Source: Streptomyces yangpuensis
Lineage (GTDB): Bacteria; Actinomycetota; Actinomycetes; Streptomycetales; Streptomycetaceae
Length of the DNA: 64,000 nt
Reading direction: 5' to 3'
Assembly: GCF_001005295.1 (NCBI RefSeq)
Contig: NZ_LBMK01000003.1
Location: 1,007,185 to 1,071,184 of the forward strand
Below the pieces are notes generated by a model, which worked only from the letters and a program-made list of their open reading frames with translations, did no database searches and was not told where the DNA came from. The translations under genes and the position numbers were made by a program. Position 1 is the first letter of the stretch; each line of letters begins with the position of its first letter. Positions 26,399 through 33,823 of the stretch are shown piece after piece.

Positions 26399-28192
26399 TC
26401 ACGCGTCCGCGATGTCGTTCGCCGCCACGTAGCCGAACGTCATCGCGGGACCGATCGTCGACCCGGCCCCCGCGTAGCTGTGGCCCATCACCGCGGCACT
26501 GGCGTTGCCCGCCGCGTACAGGCCGCGGATCACGGAGCCGTCCGCCCGCAGGGCCCGGGCCCGCGCGTCCGTGACGATGCCGCCCTTCGTCCCGAGATCC
26601 CCCGGCACGATCTTGAACGCGTGGAACGGCGGCACCCAGACCGGCGCCAGGCACGAGTTCGGCAGCACGTTCGGATCCGTGTAGTAGTGGTCGTACGCGG
26701 TGTCGCCCCGGTGGAAGTCGGAGTCGGTACCGCTCCACGCCTGCGCGTTGAACCGGCTCAGCGTCGACCGCAGCGCTCCCGCCGGTACGCCGATCTGGCC
26801 CGCCAGCGCGTCCCACGTCCACGCCTTCTTCGCCGCGCCCGCCTCGTACCACGCGTCCGGGAAGGGCAGCGTCGGCAGGATGTCCTTGAACAGGTACTTG
26901 TTGCGGTAGTGCTGATCCACGATCAGCCACGCCGGAATGTGCGAACCGGTCGCGCCGCGGTCCTTCTCGTACATCACGTGCACCACATCGCTGTACGGCG
27001 CCGCCTCGTTGACGAACCGGGTGCCGTTCGCGTTCACGATCAGCCCGCCCGGCAGGGTGCGTTCGGCCAGACAGAAGTACGGTTCCCCGGGCAGCGGGAT
27101 CGATGGTCCCCACCACGCGTCGTCCATCAACGCCAGCGCGGCCCCGGCCCGCTGACCGGCCAGGATGCCGTCGCCGGTGTTCTCCTTCGCGCCCACCGAC
27201 CACTGGGTGCCGATCGGCTGCTGCTGGTACTGCACCCGCATCGCCGCGTTGTGCTCGAAGCCGCCCGAGCCGACGATCACCCCCTTGCGGGCCCGTACGA
27301 CGCCCCGCACGCCCTCCTTGTCCACCACCACGCCGGTGACGGCGCCGCCCTCCTGGACCAGGTCCACCAGGGGACTGTTCAGCCACAACGGTACCCCGGC
27401 CCGCTGGAGCCCCGACCGCAGCCCGGCCGCCAGGGCCTGACCCATCGTCAGAGGCTTCTCGCCGCGCAGCGCCGCCTTGGTGCCGCGCGCCAGGCATTCG
27501 GTGGACACGGCCAGGCCCCTGGCGCTCACCGCCGCGAGGTTCAGCCACTTGTAGTCCTGGCTGAAGACCACCATCCCGGCCGGCACCGGCATGTACGCCG
27601 GGTTCAGGCGGGCCAGTTCGGTGCCCAGGATGTTCCCGTCGATCTGGTCCGGTTCGATGGACCGGCCGTTCGGCAGACCGCCCGGAAGGTTGGGGTAGTA
27701 GTCGCTGTACCCCTCCATGAAGCGGAACCGCAGCGGGCTGTTGGCCATCACGAAGTCCAGCATGCGGGGGCCGTTCGCGAGGAACGCGGCCTGGCGGTCG
27801 GCCGGAACCTCGGGCCCGACAACGGCGGACAGGTACGTCGCCGCCTTCTGCGGGGTGTCGGGCACCCCGGCGGCCAGGATCACCGAATTGTTCGGGAGCC
27901 AGATGCCGGCCCCGGAACGTGCGGCCGATCCGCCGAAGGTGGGGGCCTTCTCGATCACCAGGACGCTCAGCCCGCGCTTCGCGGCGGTGAGCGCGGCCGT
28001 CATCCCGGCTGCCCCCGAACCGACCACGACCACGTCGTACTCACCGAGCGGCGGCCCGGTCTGGACCCCGTCGGCCCGTGCCGCGCCGGACGGCAGCACG
28101 GCGGCGGCGAGCACCCCGGCCCCCGTGCCGGCGAGGACGGAGCGTCTGGACGGGAGGGGGGCGGGGGACGTGCGTGAAGCGCTTGCGGACAT
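26399..28192 (-). CDS. kstD: KstD-like FAD-dependent dehydrogenase with Tat signal
   Basis: A 597-residue flavoprotein related to 3-ketosteroid delta1-dehydrogenase and other FAD_binding_2 enzymes. N-terminal SRRSVLAGTGAGVLAAAVLP is a twin-arginine-type signal, unusual because KstD is usually cytosolic. The FAD-binding VVVVGSGAAGMTAALTAAKRG starts near residue 53 and IEKAPTFGGSAARSGAGIWL near 79. Near the end, GHSYAGAGSTIGPAMTFGYV has the Tyr and the Gly four residues later that correspond to KstD catalytic residues; YSDYYPNL near 163 may supply another Tyr. The probable reaction is oxidation of a CH-CH bond in a ketosteroid-like ring. A TCTGA-N7-TCAGA operator upstream is shared with the acyl-CoA synthetase/crotonase region. 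Confidence 0.8.
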   Translation of the reverse strand: MSASASRTSPAPLPSRRSVLAGTGAGVLAAAVLPSGAARADGVQTGPPLGEYDVVVVGSGAAGMTAALTAAKRGLSVLVIEKAPTFGGSAARSGAGIWLPNNSVILAAGVPDTPQKAATYLSAVVGPEVPADRQAAFLANGPRMLDFVMANSPLRFRFMEGYSDYYPNLPGGLPNGRSIEPDQIDGNILGTELARLNPAYMPVPAGMVVFSQDYKWLNLAAVSARGLAVSTECLARGTKAALRGEKPLTMGQALAAGLRSGLQRAGVPLWLNSPLVDLVQEGGAVTGVVVDKEGVRGVVRARKGVIVGSGGFEHNAAMRVQYQQQPIGTQWSVGAKENTGDGILAGQRAGAALALMDDAWWGPSIPLPGEPYFCLAERTLPGGLIVNANGTRFVNEAAPYSDVVHVMYEKDRGATGSHIPAWLIVDQHYRNKYLFKDILPTLPFPDAWYEAGAAKKAWTWDALAGQIGVPAGALRSTLSRFNAQAWSGTDSDFHRGDTAYDHYYTDPNVLPNSCLAPVWVPPFHAFKIVPGDLGTKGGIVTDARARALRADGSVIRGLYAAGNASAAVMGHSYAGAGSTIGPAMTFGYVAANDIADA

Positions 28193-28237
28193 GGGCAGGC
28201 TCCAGCGGAGTGGGGAGGAGAGGGTGACTCCAGCATG

Positions 28238-28254
28238 TCTGATGCTGAGTCAGA
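28238..28254. promoter_or_regulatory. Operator candidate TCTGA-N7-TCAGA (copy 2)
   Basis: TCTGA-TGCTGAG-TCAGA, 46 bp before the KstD-like start. It has the same outer arms and 17-bp span as the site at 16888-16904, and both contain TGAG in the middle. Confidence 0.55.
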
Positions 28255-28341
28255 AAAGGTGTTCGGGGGATCATGTGATGTCAAGCCATCCGGCGCCCCC
28301 GGGACCCTGCCCTCCGCCCGGTCCTCCGCCTTGCCCTCCGC

Positions 28342-28734
28342 TCAGTCCCCCGTCCGGTTCCGGGCGTCCAGCTCCTGCACGTGACGCTTGAGGGCCACGG
28401 TGCGGTAGCTCTCCTCCACCCACTCGCACAGCACCTGCACGGACGGCGCACCCTTGTCCGCCAGCGGTACGGACACCCAGCCGGACCGGCCGAGCCCGTA
28501 CCCGGTGGGCTCCGCCCCCGGCGCGGACATCGCGTGCCCGTGCAGCGCCTCGTCCTTGAGCTTGACCGACAGCCCGGGCCGGCCCGACCCGTCGGTGTTG
28601 CCCAGAAAGACGAAGATCTTCTTGTTCACCTTCACCACGCAGTCCTCAGGGCCCCAGGGATGGTCCTCGAAGGCCTCCGGGAGGCCGAGGGCGAACCCCC
28701 GTACCGCCTCCCACTTGCGCACTCCGGACGTCAT
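28342..28734 (-). CDS. MmcQ/YjbR-family protein
   Basis: A 130-residue protein of the MmcQ/YjbR (DUF419) double-wing fold. It has WEAVRGFALGLPEAFEDHPWG at the start, KVNKKIFVFLG (about residue 38) and WVSVPLADKGAPSVQVLCEW near 85. The family's fold resembles DNA- and nucleotide-binding proteins but no activity is established. The start is ATG 28734, because GGGAGG lies five bases upstream; the frame is open for 14 more codons from an earlier ATG. It is a single-gene unit on the minus strand. Confidence 0.85.
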   Translation of the reverse strand: MTSGVRKWEAVRGFALGLPEAFEDHPWGPEDCVVKVNKKIFVFLGNTDGSGRPGLSVKLKDEALHGHAMSAPGAEPTGYGLGRSGWVSVPLADKGAPSVQVLCEWVEESYRTVALKRHVQELDARNRTGD

Positions 28735-28835
28735 CAGCGCCTCCCGTCGATCGTCCGTTGCCCCCAGGGCTCCCACGCTAGCGGAGCCCTGTGACAGCGC
28801 CGGGCTTCCGCACCACGCTTCCGGAGTGCGAACGA

Positions 28836-28872
28836 GCGAAGTCCCGTGGCGGTGGGAGCCACGGGACTTCGC
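28836..28872 (-). terminator. Strong hairpin terminator
   Basis: GCGAAGTCCCGTGGC / GCCACGGGACTTCGC: a perfect 15-bp stem with a 7-base loop, 18 bp after the stop of the APH-family kinase gene. Confidence 0.75.
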
Positions 28873-28890
28873 GTCAGGGGGGAGGAAGGG

Positions 28891-30015
28891 TCAGCGGGTG
28901 CCCACCGCCGCGCGGACCGCCCTGCGGGCCATCCCCGCGTCGTCGTGCAGGCGACGGAGCAGCAGCCGCTGCTCCTCCCCGGAGGACAGGGCGCCTGCCG
29001 GCAGCGGCTGCGTCGGGGCGGTCGCCAGCATGGAGCGCTGCACCGCCGTCTCGGACATCCGGATCTCCCGGGTCAGGACCAGCATCAGGTTGATCAGGAA
29101 GGCGTCCCGGGCCGCCGGACCGGCCGACTGGGCCAGCCGGCTGATCTGCGCGCGGGCGGCGGGGGCGTCACCGAGCACCGTCCACAGGGTGGCGAGGTCG
29201 TAGCCCGGCAGGTACCAGCCCGCGTGCTCCCAGTCGAGCAGCACCGGACCGGCGGGGGACAGCAGCAGGTTCGACAGCAGCGCGTCGCCGTGGTTGAACT
29301 GCAGCGCCGTCCCAGACATCTTGACCCCGTGCAGCAGTTTCTGCAGGTCCCCGAGGTCCCGGTCGGTGAGCAGCCCCAACTCGTAGTCGCGGGCGATCCG
29401 CCGCGCGTAGTTCATCGGGGTGCCGAAGAGCTCGGCCGGCGGCTGCCACTGGTTGACCCGGCAGACCGCACCCAGGGCCGCCCGGAGGTCAACCCGCGGC
29501 GGCGGCTCCACCGGGTGCCGCTGGAGCGCCGCGACCCGGCCCGCCATCCGTTCCACCACCAGCGTGCAGTTCTCCGGGTCGGCGGCGATCAGCCGCGGCA
29601 CCCGGACCGGCGGGCGGTGCCGGACGAACGCCCGGTACGCCGCTATTTCGTGGCGGTAGCGCTCACGCCATTCCGGCGAGTGGTCCAGTAAAACCTTCGC
29701 CACGGCCGTCATGCGTCCGGTGGTGCCCACCAGCAGGACCGAGCGGCCGCTGCGCCGCAGCACCTGCACCGGCGCGAACTCCGGACAGATCCGCTGCACC
29801 GAGGCCAGCGCGGTGCGCAGTTGCGCCCCTTGCGGCCCCGAGAGGTCGATTCTTCCGCTGACGGGCTGCGATCCCGTACCCGGCATGCGCCGCGCGCGGA
29901 CGGCGCCCTGCACCGGTACCGACGGGCGGCCGGGTTCGAGGTAGGAGCCGCCGCCCGCAGGGAGCGTGCGGTGCGACCGGACCGGTGCGGACACGGAGGA
30001 CGTTGCTGCGTACAT
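28891..30015 (-). CDS. APH/choline-kinase-family phosphotransferase, TTA-containing
   Basis: A 374-residue protein of the aminoglycoside phosphotransferase-like kinase superfamily. It has the nucleotide-binding lobe strand MTAVAKVLLDHSP with a Lys near 105, the catalytic loop LQFNHGDALLSNLLL (HGD-x4-N, about 240) and the metal-binding VLLDWEHAGWYLPGYDLATL about 20 residues later. The N-terminal 75 residues are Pro/Gly/Arg-rich and not conserved-looking. Codon 109 is TTA (29689-29691), so translation should need the bldA tRNA. The gene is divergent from the nsdA-like gene with a repeat-bearing region between them, which suggests a developmental rather than a resistance role. The substrate is unknown. 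Confidence 0.85.
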   Translation of the reverse strand: MYAATSSVSAPVRSHRTLPAGGGSYLEPGRPSVPVQGAVRARRMPGTGSQPVSGRIDLSGPQGAQLRTALASVQRICPEFAPVQVLRRSGRSVLLVGTTGRMTAVAKVLLDHSPEWRERYRHEIAAYRAFVRHRPPVRVPRLIAADPENCTLVVERMAGRVAALQRHPVEPPPRVDLRAALGAVCRVNQWQPPAELFGTPMNYARRIARDYELGLLTDRDLGDLQKLLHGVKMSGTALQFNHGDALLSNLLLSPAGPVLLDWEHAGWYLPGYDLATLWTVLGDAPAARAQISRLAQSAGPAARDAFLINLMLVLTREIRMSETAVQRSMLATAPTQPLPAGALSSGEEQRLLLRRLHDDAGMARRAVRAAVGTR

Positions 30016-30143
30016 GGTGATACGGATCCCTTCGTGCGCCGACGAGTTGCGTACGCCACCCCGCCGATCCCGGCTTCACCCTGGGGAGTTCCGCCGGTGA
30101 CCGGGGCGGGGAGGCGCATTCCTACCTGACACCCGGCGCAAGG

Positions 30144-30214
30144 TGGCGAACCATCGGGCGCGCCCTGGCGAAGCCTGGCGAATAGTCGCTGGGCATCTGA
30201 CGGGGGGCTACTGT
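30144..30214 (+). promoter_or_regulatory. Control region of the nsdA-like gene with three TGGCGAA repeats
   Basis: TGGCGAA occurs at 30144-30150, 30166-30172 and 30176-30182; the last two form tandem CTGGCGAA units ten bases apart (one helical turn). A TACTGT -10 candidate lies at 30209-30214, about 30 bp before the GTG start. The repeats lie upstream of the probable -35 position, where an activator or repressor would bind. Confidence 0.4.
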
Positions 30215-30243
30215 CAACTCAGCCGAGAACCTGGGGGCTTGAC

Positions 30244-31743
30244 GTGAGCAAAGGTCCAAACACCCGCTTGAACGACCTGTTCGGCCTGGCCGGCTGGTCG
30301 AAGGGCGAACTGGCGAGGATGGTGAACCGGCAGGCGGCGGCCATGGGCCACCCGCAGCTGGCCACCGACACCTCGCGGGTGCGGCGCTGGATCGACATGG
30401 GGGAGAGCCCCCGCGAACCGGTGCCCACGGTACTGGCAGCACTGTTCACCGAGCGGCTCGGTCGTGTCGTGACCATCGAGGACCTCGGGTTCGTACGGCA
30501 GCGGCGCACCTCCAGACGGCAGCCGGACGGGGTTCGCGAGAACCCGGACGGTATGCCCTGGGCGCCCGAACGCACAGCCGCGGTCCTCACCGAATTCACG
30601 GGAATGGACCTCATGCTCAACCGTCGCGGTCTGATGGGCGCGGGCGCCGTGCTCACCGCCGGCTCCGCCCTCACCAACGCCATGTACGACTGGCTGCACA
30701 CCGACCCCGTCCGGGCCAAGCAGACCCCCGGGCGATTCAGCGACTCCTTCCAGGCCGACCCAGCGGGATACGACCGCTACGAGGCCGCCCCGATCGGCTC
30801 CCAGGAGATCGAGGCGCTGGAGCGCTCCGTCGAGGTGTTCCGCGCCTGGGACGCCTCCAGAGGCGGCGGGCTGCAGCGCAAGGCCGTCGTCGGTCAGCTC
30901 AACGAGGTGGGCGGGATGCTCGCCTACCACCACCCCGACCACCTCCAGCGCCGGCTCTGGGGGGTGGCGGCCAACCTGGCGGTCCTCGCGGGCTGGATGT
31001 CGCACGACGTGGGCCTCGAACCCACCGCGCAGAAGTACTTCGTCATCGCCGCGCACGCGGCCCGCGAGGGCGGCGACCGGCCCCGCGCGGGTGAGGCGCT
31101 GTCCCGCGCCGCCCGCCAGATGGTCCACCTGGGCAAGCCGAACGAGGCCCTGGACCTGATGAAGCTCGCCCAGTCCGGTTCCGGTGAGCAGACCCTCCCG
31201 CGCACCCGCGCCATGCTGCACACCATCGAGGCCTGGGCACAGGCCGCCATGGGCAAGGGCCAGGCCATGCGCCGCACCCTGGGCGAGGCGGAGGAGCTCT
31301 TCGTCTCCGACAAGGGCGATGTACCGCCGCCGAGTTGGATGCAGCACTTCGACGAGGCGGACCTGCACGGCATGCAGGCCCTCGCCTACCGGACCCTCGC
31401 CGATCACGACGCCACGGCGGCGCCGATCGCCGCGCGCCACGCCAGGGAAGCCCTTCGGCTGCGCGGCGAGGGCTACCAGCGCTCGCAGATCTTCGACTAC
31501 ATCTCCATGGCCTCCGCCTGCTTCATCGCCGACGAGCCGGAACAGGCCGACCGCTACGCGCGCCTTGCCCTCGTCTCGATGAACGAGACCTCCTCGCACC
31601 GGACATGGGACCGGCTGCGCGAGATGTACCGGCTCACCGCGCAGTACGCCGGGTACGCGCGCATCGAGGACCTGCGCCAGGAGATCAAGCTGGCCCTCCC
31701 CGACTCCCCGGCGACGAGCGACCGGCCGGCCGCCGGGGTGTAG
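30244..31743 (+). CDS. nsdA: NsdA-like TPR regulator
   Basis: A 499-residue protein resembling Streptomyces NsdA (about 500 residues), a negative regulator of sporulation and antibiotic production. The N-terminus (GWSKGELARMVNRQAAAMGH and TSRVRRWIDMGESPREPV) resembles an XRE-like HTH. Residues 115-500 are helical with TPR-like pairs (RPRAGEALSRAARQMVHLGK, NEALDLMKLAQSGSG). The segment EFTGMDLMLNRRGLMGAGAV near 120 is characteristic. Start is GTG 30244. The divergent partner is an APH-family kinase with a TTA codon. Assignment is by memory of the family; paralogues exist in Streptomyces, so orthology is not certain. Confidence 0.75.
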   Translation: MSKGPNTRLNDLFGLAGWSKGELARMVNRQAAAMGHPQLATDTSRVRRWIDMGESPREPVPTVLAALFTERLGRVVTIEDLGFVRQRRTSRRQPDGVRENPDGMPWAPERTAAVLTEFTGMDLMLNRRGLMGAGAVLTAGSALTNAMYDWLHTDPVRAKQTPGRFSDSFQADPAGYDRYEAAPIGSQEIEALERSVEVFRAWDASRGGGLQRKAVVGQLNEVGGMLAYHHPDHLQRRLWGVAANLAVLAGWMSHDVGLEPTAQKYFVIAAHAAREGGDRPRAGEALSRAARQMVHLGKPNEALDLMKLAQSGSGEQTLPRTRAMLHTIEAWAQAAMGKGQAMRRTLGEAEELFVSDKGDVPPPSWMQHFDEADLHGMQALAYRTLADHDATAAPIAARHAREALRLRGEGYQRSQIFDYISMASACFIADEPEQADRYARLALVSMNETSSHRTWDRLREMYRLTAQYAGYARIEDLRQEIKLALPDSPATSDRPAAGV

Positions 31744-31847
31744 GCCCCGCCCGCCCCCCGCGTGCCCCGGTTTCCGTGTGCCTCCAGGCCCCCCACGGCC
31801 GCTACGTCGCCGACAGGTTCGCAGGCGACAGGTGCACGGACGAGAAA

Positions 31848-31869
31848 GGCCGCGCCCTCCGGCGCGGCC
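31848..31869. terminator. Bidirectional hairpin terminator
   Basis: GGCCGCGCC-CTCC-GGCGCGGCC, a 9-bp perfect stem with a 4-base loop, lies between the convergent nsdA-like and phosphatase genes and is preceded by GAGAAA on one side. Confidence 0.75.
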
Positions 31870-31915
31870 CTGATGGTCCGTACGGCCGCCCCCGCGGCCG
31901 GCCGTCACCGTGCGA

Positions 31916-33337
31916 CTAGCCGCCGACGCGGGCGACCAGCATGCAGGCGTCGTCCTCCCGCTCGCTCTCCCCGAACTCCTCGATCACGAGCCGCACGCAG
32001 TCCTGGGCCGACCGTGCCGCCGAGAGCCGCGGGGCGAGTGCCAGCAGCCGCTCGGTCCCGTCCGCCCGGCTGAACTCGATGCTGCGCGGCGTCAGACCGT
32101 CCGTGTGCAGGACGAGTACGTCGCCCGCTTCGAGGTGCTCTTCGGCCTGCCCGTACGCGGCTCCGGAGGTCGCGCCCAGCAGGATGCCCTCCGGCGGTGT
32201 CAGGGCACGGCCCGTCCCGCGGCGGAACAGCAGGGGGGCGGGGTGACCCGCCTGGGCCCAGGACAGGACCCGGCGTGCGGGGTCGTAGCGGCAGCACACG
32301 GCCGAGCCGAGGGCCGGCTGGACGGAGGTCTCCAGGAGCTGGTTGAGCCAGCCCATCAGCGGGCCCGGCGCGATCCCGGCCATGGCCATGCCGCGCAGGG
32401 CGCCCAGCATCATCGCCATGCCGGAGGTGGCGGTCACCCCGTGCCCGGTCAGGTCGCCGACCGTCAGCATCGAGCAGCCGTCGGGGAGTTCGAGGGCGTC
32501 GTACCAGTCCCCGCCGATCAGTGCGCTGCTCGCGGACGGCAGGTAGTGCGCGGCCACGTCCAGCGTGCCCGTACCACTGTGCGGGAACCGCAGGGAGCCG
32601 CGCCACGGGGGGAGCACGGCTTCCTGCAGCTCGACCGCCAGCCGGTGCTCGGTCTGCGCGATCTCCCGCTGGCGCTGCAGCGAGTCACGGGACTCGCGCA
32701 CCGCTCGCTGGCTCCGGCGCAGTTCACTCACGTCCCGCAGCACGGCCCACATGGACGCCGTGCAGCCGTCGGAGTCGAGTACCGGCTCGCCCCTCATGTG
32801 CAGCGTCCGGACCCGGCCGTCGGCCCGGACGATGCGGAACTCGCCGTCGATCGGCCTGCCGTCCACCAGGCAGGCGGTGACCCACGCGGTGAGCAGCGGC
32901 TGATCCTCGGAGAACAGCGTGGAGCCCAGCTCGTCGAGGGGGAGGGCGCCCGACTCGGGGGACCGGCCGAAGATCTGGAACAGTTCGTCGGACCAGCTGA
33001 CCTCGTCGGTCAGCAGGTTCCACTCGGCGCTGCCGACGCGCGTCTGGGTCTCGGGGGCCGCCTCGGGGGCCGCCTGCGGGAACACGGTGGTCTCGGGAAC
33101 CGGCGGCAGGCCCTCCTTGAGCTGGCCGAGGTGCTCGCGGAGGTCGTCGAGGTGGTGCACGGCGAGGTCGCACAGGGCGCGCTGCCAGCGGCCCTGGGCG
33201 TCGTCGTCGTCGACGACCGTGTCGCGGCGGACCGCGTCCACGTCTCCCCGGAGGCGCCGGGTCTGCGAGATCAGTGCGTCCACCGACCCCGGCTCGGGCG
33301 GCTGCGCGGGACGGTCCGCGAACAGGTGGGACGGCAT
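31916..33337 (-). CDS. PAS-domain SpoIIE-type PP2C phosphatase
   Basis: A 473-residue Ser/Thr phosphatase of the RsbU/SpoIIE type. A PAS-like sensor domain (about 105-220: SAEWNLLTDEVSWSDELFQI, GEFRIVRADGRVRTLHMRGE) is followed by a short coiled linker (SELRRSQRAVRESRDSLQRQ). The PP2C domain (about 260-470) has GGDWYDALELPDG and VGDLTGHGVTAT, where Asp residues bind the two metal ions, plus LVLHTDGLTPR and a final EDDACMLV. Such enzymes act on anti-sigma-factor antagonists in sigma-B-like networks. No antagonist or kinase gene is adjacent. ATG 33337 is chosen because GGAG lies five bases upstream; the frame continues 43 codons further up without protein-like sequence. Confidence 0.88.
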   Translation of the reverse strand: MPSHLFADRPAQPPEPGSVDALISQTRRLRGDVDAVRRDTVVDDDDAQGRWQRALCDLAVHHLDDLREHLGQLKEGLPPVPETTVFPQAAPEAAPETQTRVGSAEWNLLTDEVSWSDELFQIFGRSPESGALPLDELGSTLFSEDQPLLTAWVTACLVDGRPIDGEFRIVRADGRVRTLHMRGEPVLDSDGCTASMWAVLRDVSELRRSQRAVRESRDSLQRQREIAQTEHRLAVELQEAVLPPWRGSLRFPHSGTGTLDVAAHYLPSASSALIGGDWYDALELPDGCSMLTVGDLTGHGVTATSGMAMMLGALRGMAMAGIAPGPLMGWLNQLLETSVQPALGSAVCCRYDPARRVLSWAQAGHPAPLLFRRGTGRALTPPEGILLGATSGAAYGQAEEHLEAGDVLVLHTDGLTPRSIEFSRADGTERLLALAPRLSAARSAQDCVRLVIEEFGESEREDDACMLVARVGG

Positions 33338-33823
33338 GAGAACTCCGATACAGGCGCGGCACGGCCAAGTCTGAAGGAAGGACCGGTAACGACTGTTGCA
33401 CAGGCGGCGACACTGTGTAAGGCGTTTGGCAACATCCGCTACGTTCTTGCTTCTGGTATATGCCACAGGCCTGCTGGGCCGCGTGTGACGTGCGAATGAA
33501 TCCGGTCAGCGGCGGTTCGCGGGCGTGGAACGCGTGTCGACTGGTGGGGCGCGGGGTGTGGTCGGGACCGACGGCCGGAATCCGGCCATCCACCCCTCGT
33601 GACTCGATCAAACGCCCGACGTGTACGAGGTGTTGCGGCGGACGGCCGTACGCGGTTCCTGGTTCACTGCGCGCGCCGCGATACCCCCGAACGGATGACA
33701 GCCGTGCCGAAACGTCGGCGGAATCGAGGCTTCCCACCACAGCACCGGGTCGCTACCCTACGTGCCGGTAATAAACCGGGGGAGGTCCGCACGGGCGGGC
33801 CCGCGCAGCGCTGGGACACGACA
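33338..33823. promoter_or_regulatory. 486-bp divergent control region
   Basis: The region separates the phosphatase and molybdenum-hydroxylase genes. No conserved ORF was recognised. A TACCCT -10 candidate lies at 33754-33759, followed by the palindrome CCGGT-AATAA-ACCGG (33765-33779), which would overlap the transcription start of the hydroxylase operon and so suits a repressor. A purine-rich GGGGGAGG at 33778-33785 has no in-frame start codon close by. Confidence 0.45.
33765..33779. promoter_or_regulatory. Operator candidate CCGGT-AATAA-ACCGG
   Basis: A perfect 5-bp-arm inverted repeat with an all-A/T centre, just after a TACCCT -10 candidate and 45 bp before ATG 33824. Confidence 0.45.

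Noticed and set aside
28891..30015. Aminoglycoside-resistance gene
   Set aside because: Only the superfamily motifs are present. The TTA codon and nsdA-like neighbour point to another role, and nothing identifies an antibiotic substrate.
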